64,000 bases of DNA, taken from assembly GCF_013912065.1 (NCBI RefSeq), contig NZ_JACESA010000002.1, forward strand, positions 186,001-250,000. Reading direction: 5' to 3'. The stretch comes from Brevundimonas sp. (GTDB taxonomy: Bacteria > Pseudomonadota > Alphaproteobacteria > Caulobacterales > Caulobacteraceae). Positions 38,033 through 44,490 of this stretch are shown in pieces. Below the pieces are notes generated by a model. It saw only the letters and a program-made list of their open reading frames with translations, was not told the DNA's origin and searched no databases. Made by a program: the position numbers and the translations under genes. Positions within the stretch are counted from its first letter, which is position 1, and every line of letters begins with the position of its first letter.

Positions 38033-38518
38033 ATGATTGAGGTGTTCCCGAACCTTTATATTGGCTCAGAGCACGACGAGCATCTGGTTCGGGGGGCACC
38101 GGGCTGGTTCATCATCCATGCGTGCAAAGAGCCTTACCATCGCCAAGCGCTTGGCTATTCGGGAAGGGCGGCATCCAAGGATCACCCTGAATATCTGATT
38201 GCGCATCGACCTGGCCGGTTGATTTTGAACCTCATCGACGTCGACAACGTCAACTACATCGGCGCCGAACTAGTCGATGCAGCCTTGGCCGCCATTCACG
38301 AAAGGATCGGCTTCGACAAGGTCCTCGTGCACTGCAACCAAGGTGCCTCCAGGTCGCCCACAATCGCTTTTCTCTACTTGGTCAAGCACACGGAATCTTT
38401 TCGTGGCCTGACGCTCGACGCCGCGCTCGCCAGGTTCAGAGACCTGTACCCGCCCTACAACCCCGCCCGCGGGATGGCGGAATATGTCCGGATCAACTGG
38501 GAGCGCTACACACCTTAG
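38033..38518 (+). CDS. Dual-specificity phosphatase-like protein
   Basis: 161 residues from the ATG at 38033, preceded by GAGGG; an earlier frame start (37985) has no ribosome site. The signature HCNQGASRSPT is the HCx5R(S/T) phosphatase loop with catalytic Cys and Arg, followed by a helix (TIAFLYLVKH). An upstream LILNLIDVDN region may supply the general-acid Asp. Compact length is typical of bacterial DSP-like enzymes. Substrate could be a phosphoprotein or an RNA 5' end; unknown. It is divergent from the putative nuclease with a 64-base spacer and its GC content is below that of the flanks, as in the rest of the island. Confidence 0.83.
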   Translation: MIEVFPNLYIGSEHDEHLVRGAPGWFIIHACKEPYHRQALGYSGRAASKDHPEYLIAHRPGRLILNLIDVDNVNYIGAELVDAALAAIHERIGFDKVLVHCNQGASRSPTIAFLYLVKHTESFRGLTLDAALARFRDLYPPYNPARGMAEYVRINWERYTP

Positions 38519-38628
38519 AATCTGATCTTGCTCGCCGAATCTTCGGCCCCGAGATTTTAGTGTCTACTTCTCGGCGAGGAGCGAGCGTCCGCAGTTGGCG
38601 CATCGGCGACGTTCGGTGGGAGCAAGGC

Positions 38629-39543
38629 TCAGCTGGCGGCGTTGCGCCGCAGCGTTTCGATTCGAGCGCGGCAAGCGGCGCTAACAAGCCTTTCTAGGTT
38701 CCGCGCCGCCGAAGACAGCCAAAATAGATCCTCGGCCGAGAGATCGTAGTTGTCGGCGTAACGCGCCTCCACATAGGCGCGCTTCAGCATTTCGAACCGG
38801 CGGCGGTCGGCGCGCTGCTCGCGCGGCCACGCGGCCACCAGCGCTTGATCGATCGCCTCCGCTTGAGACCGGAGGAATTTGATGTTGTGAGAGCGCGGGA
38901 AATAGAAGGTGTGGACGAGAAGGAAGCAGGCGTAAGAGCGCTCTACGGCTTGATGAAGTAGGAAGGCGGCGTCTTTGATGTTTCCTCGTGAAGCGTAGAA
39001 CTCGCTGCCAGCCAAGGCTTCTGTGATCTTGGCGGACCATTCAACGAAATACCGCTCCGCCATCTCGACCGCTTCTTGCGGTGATAGCGGCTTGGGGGTC
39101 GCGAAGGCGTGGCCGGGCAGGGCGTAGAGTTCGACGCCGTCCTGGATGACGCTGGTCCAGAAATACTGGCCCTGGCTCAGACCCTGGTTCACCTCGCCCA
39201 TGGTGTGGACGATGAGGTTGACGATGCGGCCGATGGCTGGGTCGCGGGCGATCTTGTCCTCGGCGACATACCAGTAGTGGGAGATGTCGGTCAGGTTGGG
39301 ATGGCTGACGATCGCGAGGATGTCGAAGTCGGACTGGTAACCGGTCTCGGGCGCATCGACCCAGTCGTCGCGCGAATAGGAGCCGAACAGGATCAGCTTG
39401 AGGATCTTGCCGTCGCGCCGCCAGGACTGGGTCGGGCCGCCGCCGGACTGGATGGCGCGGTCGAATTCGTCCAGCAGGATGGTCTTGATCCGCTCCAGCT
39501 CGCGCTGCTGGCGCTCGGGCAGATGGTCGAGGGCGTCCTTCAT
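38629..39543 (-). CDS. Single-chain MNT-HEPN protein (nucleotidyltransferase fused to HEPN)
   Basis: 304 residues. The N-terminal half is a minimal nucleotidyltransferase: LFGSYSRDDW (54-61) and SDFDILAI (71-78) give the GSxxR and paired acidic residues. The C-terminal half (about 170-300) is an all-helical HEPN domain (AAFLLHQAVERSYACFLLV; LFWLSSAARNLERLV). In type VII toxin-antitoxin systems these are usually two proteins; here they are fused. The canonical HEPN catalytic R-x4-6-H motif is not obvious, so toxicity is uncertain. Its position beside the phosphatase and nuclease supports a defence role. Confidence 0.82.
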   Translation of the reverse strand: MKDALDHLPERQQRELERIKTILLDEFDRAIQSGGGPTQSWRRDGKILKLILFGSYSRDDWVDAPETGYQSDFDILAIVSHPNLTDISHYWYVAEDKIARDPAIGRIVNLIVHTMGEVNQGLSQGQYFWTSVIQDGVELYALPGHAFATPKPLSPQEAVEMAERYFVEWSAKITEALAGSEFYASRGNIKDAAFLLHQAVERSYACFLLVHTFYFPRSHNIKFLRSQAEAIDQALVAAWPREQRADRRRFEMLKRAYVEARYADNYDLSAEDLFWLSSAARNLERLVSAACRARIETLRRNAAS

Positions 39544-40004
39544 GATGATTCGAGTCTAACACGGGATGGGGGTGACGGCAGCGCTTGGACCCGTCGTCGG
39601 GGTTGTCCTGCGACGAAAGGAATCAGGCGGAGGCGTCCGACCGGAAGTGTGAGAACATGACTGTCGGCATGGCCGACGCCTTTGGCGCGGGGGGCGCTTG
39701 GACAGGGCGGCGGCAATCCGGTCGGACCGCGGCATTCTACGCGGGGTTCGCCCGGTCGCAACCCGGCCTCTTGTCAGGCGGCGATTTCTGGATGAGACTC
39801 CTGGTGCGTTCGTAGGGACGCCGAGGCGTGAGAACCTCGATTGAACTGTTCGACCTGATATTACGCTCCGTGCTCGGGTGGCGTGCGCGTATGTCCAGGC
39901 CTTGCCCTTTGGGGCGAGGCTAAAGGCGCTCGCGCGTGTCTCAATCCACGTTCTCAACATCCGGCATCGGCCGGGTCCGCCTCTTTGCGAAAGGAGGCGG
40001 ACCC
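39544..40004. other. Spacer between the island and the sigma-factor locus
   Basis: About 460 bases; frames do not resemble known proteins. A search by eye for a small lasso-peptide precursor gave nothing convincing. The only structured element is the hairpin ending at the sigma-factor start (39972-40005). Confidence 0.45.
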
Positions 40005-40005
40005 G
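39972..40005 (+). promoter_or_regulatory. Hairpin sequestering the ribosome site of the ECF sigma gene
   Basis: Perfect 12-base inverted repeat, CGGGTCCGCCTC at 39972-39983 and GAGGCGGACCCG at 39994-40005, with a 10-base loop (TTTGCGAAAG) whose ends can pair three more bases. The right arm contains the AAGGAGG ribosome site and ends on the first base of the GTG start. In mRNA this would mask the site, so translation may depend on melting or a helper. No T-run, so it is not a typical terminator. Confidence 0.75.
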
Positions 40006-40496
40006 TGTCGGATCAGAGCCAGCGCATCGGAAGGCGAGACGGCCGTCTGGCCGGACTCTATCGCGATCACGGCGGCTGGCTGACCCGGTCCCTGCGCCGG
40101 CGCTTCGGCGACGAGAGCGACGATATCGCCCACGAGACCTGGAAACGGATGGTGGCTTTCTATGGAGACGCTGCGGAGGTCCGGTCGCCTCGCGCGCTCC
40201 TGCTGACGATCGCCCGACGATGCGCGGCGGACCTGGGCCGCCGTCGGACACGTGGCGACGAGACCCGCAGTGGTCTCGACTGGGGCGATCAAGGCGCCGC
40301 CGCCGCTCAGGACGAGGCGCTTCTTCTGCAGCAGATCATCCTTGGGTTGCCAGAACCGCTGCGCGATGTCTTTGTGATGTCGCGTTTTGTCGGTCTCAGC
40401 AACGCCGAGATCGCCGAGCGCCTGGGCATCGCCCAGAAGACCGTTGAATGGCGGATGACCAAGGCCCTGGCGCATTGCGCGGCCCAGCTCCGCTAG
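40005..40496 (+). CDS. ECF sigma factor, FecI-like
   Basis: 163 residues from the GTG at 40005, which has a near-perfect AAGGAGG seven bases upstream; an earlier in-frame GTG at 39936 would include the hairpin. Region 2 is about residues 20-85 (DGRLAGLYRDHGGWLTRSLR; DIAHETWKRMV) and region 4 about 105-160 (LPEPLRDVFVMSRFVGLSNA and EIAERLGIAQKTVEWRMTKA). This is the FecI-type group that receives signals from a TonB receptor through a FecR protein, both encoded next. Stop and FecR ATG are one base apart. Confidence 0.9.
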   Translation: MSDQSQRIGRRDGRLAGLYRDHGGWLTRSLRRRFGDESDDIAHETWKRMVAFYGDAAEVRSPRALLLTIARRCAADLGRRRTRGDETRSGLDWGDQGAAAAQDEALLLQQIILGLPEPLRDVFVMSRFVGLSNAEIAERLGIAQKTVEWRMTKALAHCAAQLR

Positions 40497-40497
40497 A

Positions 40498-41493
40498 ATG
40501 GGGCGGACGATGAAAAGCCCGACCAATCGGGTGCGAACGGCCGAGCGTGAAGCGGCGGAGTGGCATCTCCGCCTCGGGGCGCCGCGCGTGAGCACCCAGA
40601 CCGTTCAAGACTTCTTCGAATGGCGGCAAAACCCCGAGAACGCCGCCGCCTATGGCCGCGTCGAATCCGTCTGGACGGGCGCGCGGGCGCTGTCGGGCGC
40701 GCCCGCCGTCGGCGAGGCGGTCGCGGCGGCCATGGCGCGCAGCCCCCGGCGGCCTTGGTCGCCCCGAGGCGTCGCTGCGCTCGCCGGCGCCCTGGCCGTG
40801 GTTGTGGCCGTTGCGGGCACCGGGCTCTGGGCCTCGCAGCGCAACCTCTATCGCACCGAGATCGGCGAGCAACGCGTCGTCACGCTCGCGGACGGGTCGT
40901 CGGTCCGCCTCGACACGGATTCGGTCGTTCGGGTGCGCTTCGCACAGGGTCGCCGGGACGTGCGGCTCGAGCGCGGCCAGGCGCTGTTCACCGTCGCTCA
41001 TGATCCGACGCGGCCTTTCGTCGTCCTCGCCGGCGACACGGCGGTGACGGCGGTGGGGACGGTCTTCGACGTCCGACGCACGGGGGCGGCCGCGCGGGTC
41101 ACCCTCGTCTCCGGCGTGGTTGAGGTTCGAGGTCCGGTCGGCGGTTCTCAGCGGCGGCTGACGGCGGGTCAGCAGGCGACCCTGTCGCACGCCGGGCCCG
41201 TCGTGCGCGCCGTGGACGTCCGCAGCGTCACCGCGTGGAGCCAGGGCCGTCTCGTCTTTCGCGACACGCCGCTGGCCGAGGCGGTGGCCGAGGCCAACCG
41301 CTATCTGGAGGATCCGATCGTGCTCGACGCCCCGGGGCTCGCCCAGGCGTCCGTCAACGGCGTGATCCGGACCGGCGACAGGGCCGCCTTCGTGGAGGTC
41401 GTGTCCGCGACCTTCGGTCTGAGGTCTTCTCGGGATCCGGACGGCCGGCTTCGTCTGACGGCTGAAAATAATTCGCCGGGGGCTCCGGGGTAG
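40498..41493 (+). CDS. FecR-family anti-sigma/sigma regulator
   Basis: 331 residues. N-terminal cytoplasmic DUF4880-like helix region (AEREAAEWHLRLGAPRVSTQ; FEWRQNPENAAAYGRVESVW), a single membrane segment (VAALAGALAVVVAVAGTGLW, about 94-113) and a periplasmic FecR domain (TLADGSSVRLDTDSVVRVRF; GTVFDVRRTGAAARVTLVSG), then the STN-like C-terminus (RLVFRDTPLAEAVAEANRYL). It transmits receptor occupancy to the sigma factor encoded one base upstream. Order sigma-FecR-receptor is the classical surface-signalling arrangement. Confidence 0.9.
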   Translation: MGRTMKSPTNRVRTAEREAAEWHLRLGAPRVSTQTVQDFFEWRQNPENAAAYGRVESVWTGARALSGAPAVGEAVAAAMARSPRRPWSPRGVAALAGALAVVVAVAGTGLWASQRNLYRTEIGEQRVVTLADGSSVRLDTDSVVRVRFAQGRRDVRLERGQALFTVAHDPTRPFVVLAGDTAVTAVGTVFDVRRTGAAARVTLVSGVVEVRGPVGGSQRRLTAGQQATLSHAGPVVRAVDVRSVTAWSQGRLVFRDTPLAEAVAEANRYLEDPIVLDAPGLAQASVNGVIRTGDRAAFVEVVSATFGLRSSRDPDGRLRLTAENNSPGAPG

Positions 41494-41511
41494 GCCGGGG
41501 TCCAGGCGGTC

Positions 41512-41546
41512 TCTCTCCCCGACGTCATTCGCGTCGTGGGGAGAGA
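41512..41546 (+). promoter_or_regulatory. Hairpin sequestering the ribosome site of the TonB receptor gene
   Basis: TCTCTCCCC (41512-41520) pairs with GGGGAGAGA (41538-41546), and GACG (41521-41524) with CGTC (41532-41535), with a two-base bulge and a 7-base loop. The right arm is the receptor's GGGGAGAGA ribosome site, five bases before the ATG. It parallels the hairpin before the sigma gene, though the sequences differ. Confidence 0.65.
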
Positions 41547-41550
41547 AGTG

Positions 41551-44484
41551 ATGAATCGAGTGAGCTTGTTGTGCGGCTGCGCCTTGGCGACAGCGACGTT
41601 CGCGGCCGGGCCGGCCGGGGCGGAGGCGGCGCAGACCTACGCCATCCCGGCCGGACGCCTGGCCGACGCCCTGAACCTCTACGCGTCCCAGTCGGATCGG
41701 CAGATCTTCTTTTCGAGCGCCCTGGTCGAGGGTCTTTCCTCGGACGGGCTGACCGGGCGCTACGGGCCGGACGCGGCGCTGGACCGCCTTCTGGCCGGGA
41801 CGGGTCTGACCTGGTCGACCACGCGTCCGGGCCTCATCTATCTGCGCCGGATCGAGACCGACGTGCGTCCGCCGGCGGCGGCGCAGCTGTCCGAGATCGT
41901 CGTCACCGGCACCCTGTTGCGATCCTCAGGGCCGCCGTCGTCTCCCGTGACGATGCTGGATCGCGACGCGCTGGACCGGAGAGGCCTGGGCACGGTGGCC
42001 GAGGTTCTGGCCGAACTGCCCCAGAACTACGCAGGGGCAGGCACGCCGATCGCGACGACCACGGGCGCGGACCGGGGCGGCTCCAACGGCGCCTATGCCT
42101 CGAGCGTGAACCTGCGGGGCCTGGGGCCGCAATCGACCCTTCTGCTGATCGACGGCCGGCGTCTGGCCGGCTCCGGCTTCCGCGGCGAGCTGAACGATCT
42201 GTCCGCCGTTCCATCCGGCGCCGTCGAGCGCGTCGATGTCCTCCTCGACGGCGCCTCCGCCATCTACGGCTCGGACGCCGTGGCGGGGGTGGTCAATGTC
42301 ATCATGCGGCGCGCCTTCGACGGTCAGGAGAGCCGGCTGCGCCTGGGCGCCGTGGAAGGCGGCGGCGAGGATCTGATCGTGTCGCACGCCGCAGGCCGAA
42401 CCTGGGACGGCGGTTCGGCGCTGCTGGCCTACGAATATCAGCACGCCCAGGGGCTGTCGTCGCTGGACCGCTCCTATACGCGCGACGGCGACCTGCGGCC
42501 GTTCGGCGGCTCGGATCGACGCAATCTGTTCAGTTCGCCCGGCAATATCGTCGTCTATGATCCGGTCGCCCGGGCCTATCGGTCGCAATGGGCCATTCGC
42601 CCGCCCGCCGGCGGCGCGGCGACCTCGCCGGCCGACTTCGCGGCGGGCGAGACCAATCTCCAGGCCGTGTCCCTGGGCGCCGACCTGACGCCCAGTGTGG
42701 AGCGGCACAGCCTCTACGGCCGCCTGCGCCAGTCGGTCGGACGTCTCGATCTGACCGGGGATCTGCGGTTCAGCCGCCGCGACTATGAGCTGGCCGGAGC
42801 GGCGAGCCTCGGGGTCTTCACCGTGACCGCCGCCAATCCTTATTTCGTCTCGCCGAGCGGCGCGGCGGCGCACACCATCGCCTATTCGTTCGAGGGCGAT
42901 CTGGGGCCGACCCGGCAGTTCGGCGCGTCCCGCAGCCTCGGGGCCTCACTGGGCGGCGCCTACGACCTGGGCGGCGGGTGGTCGCTGGACGGTTATCTGG
43001 CCTATGCGGAGGAGCGCGGCGAAAGCGGGGTGACGAACCGCCTCAACACCGCCTTCCTGAACGAGGCCCTGGGCGTGACCGCCGACAATCCGGCCACGGC
43101 CTTCCGGGCCGCCGTCGACGGCTATTTCAACCCGTTCGGCGACGGGGCGGCCAATACGGACGACGTCCTCGCCTTCATCGGCTCCGGTTCTGTCGCCGGG
43201 CTCGACCGTAGCCGCCATCACACGCTCAATCTGATGATCGACGGACCGATCGCGCGTCTGCCGGGCGGGGAGGTGCAAATCGCCGTCGGCGGCCAGCTGC
43301 GCCACGAGACCTTCGCCAGCCGCACCGAAAGCCTGACGGGCGCGCAACCGGTTCTTTCCGTTTCGCCGGATGCGGAGCGCGCCATCGCCGCCCTGTTCGG
43401 CGAAGTGCGGATTCCGCTGATCGGCGAGGACAACCGCCGCCCCGGCGTCGAACGGCTGGAGCTGTCGCTCGCTGCGCGGTTCGAGGACTATGACGACTTC
43501 GGTTCGACAACCAATCCGAAGCTGGGCCTGGTCTGGTCGCCGAGCGAGACGGTGCGGGTGCGCGCGTCCTACGGCTCCTCGTATCGGGCGCCCTCGCTTC
43601 AGCAAAGGAGCGCGCCCTCGGTCACGAGCGGAACCTTCCTGGCGCGGGAAGGCGGGGGGCAGGCGCTCGTCCTCTATCTCTACGGCGGCAATCCCGCGCT
43701 GAAGCCGGAGACGGCGGACACCTGGACGACCGGGGTGGAATGGCGCCCCGGGTCGGCGACGACGCTGAGCCTGACCTATTTCGACACCCGGTTCGAGGAT
43801 CGCATCAGCCAGCCGGTCACGGAAAACCTGTCGACGGCCCTGATCGACCCGACGCTGTCGCCCTTCGTCCGCTTCCTCGATCCGGCCGGAAACGCCGACG
43901 ACCGCGCCCTGGTCACCGCCTATATCACCGCCCCCGATTTCCCCTTGGGCGGCCAGTTTCCCGTCGAGAGTTATCAGGCGCTCGTCGACGGCCGTTGGGT
44001 CAATGCGGCCTCGGTGATCGTGAGGGGCCTGGACGTCAGCGGCCGTACGACGATCACGCGCGGCGATCAGCGGATCGCCGCCGAAGCCTCCGCCTCCTAT
44101 CTGCTCGACTACGAGACGCGGACCACCGGGGCGGCCCCCTCGGTCGACGCCCTGGGGCGGGTCGGGCGGCCCCAACGGCTTCGCGCGCGGGCGGGGGCGA
44201 CCTGGAGCCGCGGGGCCTGGTCCGCCGGCCTCTTCGCCAATCACGTCTCAGCCGGCCGCGACGTCTCGAACCGGGCGGTGGAGTCTTGGACGACGGCGGA
44301 CGCCCGTCTCGCCTGGTCGCCGTCCGCGTCATCCCTGGGCGGCCTAGAGGCGGCCCTGTCCATCCAGAATCTGTTCGATCGGGCGCCGCCCTTCTACGAC
44401 GCCGCCGGCGGGTTCGGGTTCGATCCGGGACAGGCCAATCCCTATGGGCGCATGGTCGCGCTTCAGCTGATCCGGCGCTGGTAG
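41551..44484 (+). CDS. TonB-dependent receptor with N-terminal STN signalling domain
   Basis: 977 residues from the ATG at 41551 (a GTG at 41536 lies inside the hairpin). Signal peptide LLCGCALATATFAAGPAGAEA. STN domain at about 30-85 (YAIPAGRLADALNLYASQSD; LTGRYGPDAALDRLLAGTGL), plug domain with SEIVVTGTLLRSS and LDRRGLGTVAEVLAELPQNY, then a long beta-barrel ending in an aromatic residue (LQLIRRW). The STN domain is the part that signals to FecR. The substrate is unknown; the adjacent S9 peptidase suggests a peptide or peptide-derived ligand. 6 bases from the peptidase gene. Confidence 0.92.
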   Translation: MNRVSLLCGCALATATFAAGPAGAEAAQTYAIPAGRLADALNLYASQSDRQIFFSSALVEGLSSDGLTGRYGPDAALDRLLAGTGLTWSTTRPGLIYLRRIETDVRPPAAAQLSEIVVTGTLLRSSGPPSSPVTMLDRDALDRRGLGTVAEVLAELPQNYAGAGTPIATTTGADRGGSNGAYASSVNLRGLGPQSTLLLIDGRRLAGSGFRGELNDLSAVPSGAVERVDVLLDGASAIYGSDAVAGVVNVIMRRAFDGQESRLRLGAVEGGGEDLIVSHAAGRTWDGGSALLAYEYQHAQGLSSLDRSYTRDGDLRPFGGSDRRNLFSSPGNIVVYDPVARAYRSQWAIRPPAGGAATSPADFAAGETNLQAVSLGADLTPSVERHSLYGRLRQSVGRLDLTGDLRFSRRDYELAGAASLGVFTVTAANPYFVSPSGAAAHTIAYSFEGDLGPTRQFGASRSLGASLGGAYDLGGGWSLDGYLAYAEERGESGVTNRLNTAFLNEALGVTADNPATAFRAAVDGYFNPFGDGAANTDDVLAFIGSGSVAGLDRSRHHTLNLMIDGPIARLPGGEVQIAVGGQLRHETFASRTESLTGAQPVLSVSPDAERAIAALFGEVRIPLIGEDNRRPGVERLELSLAARFEDYDDFGSTTNPKLGLVWSPSETVRVRASYGSSYRAPSLQQRSAPSVTSGTFLAREGGGQALVLYLYGGNPALKPETADTWTTGVEWRPGSATTLSLTYFDTRFEDRISQPVTENLSTALIDPTLSPFVRFLDPAGNADDRALVTAYITAPDFPLGGQFPVESYQALVDGRWVNAASVIVRGLDVSGRTTITRGDQRIAAEASASYLLDYETRTTGAAPSVDALGRVGRPQRLRARAGATWSRGAWSAGLFANHVSAGRDVSNRAVESWTTADARLAWSPSASSLGGLEAALSIQNLFDRAPPFYDAAGGFGFDPGQANPYGRMVALQLIRRW

Positions 44485-44490
44485 GCGGTC

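Noticed and set aside
39544-40004. Possible lasso-peptide precursor before the sigma gene
   Set aside because: No short frame with a Gly-start core and Asp/Glu at position 7-9 and a leader Thr before it; nothing convincing.
41926-42873. 315-codon minus-strand frame under the TonB receptor
   Set aside because: Antisense shadow; the receptor on the plus strand is unmistakable across the interval.
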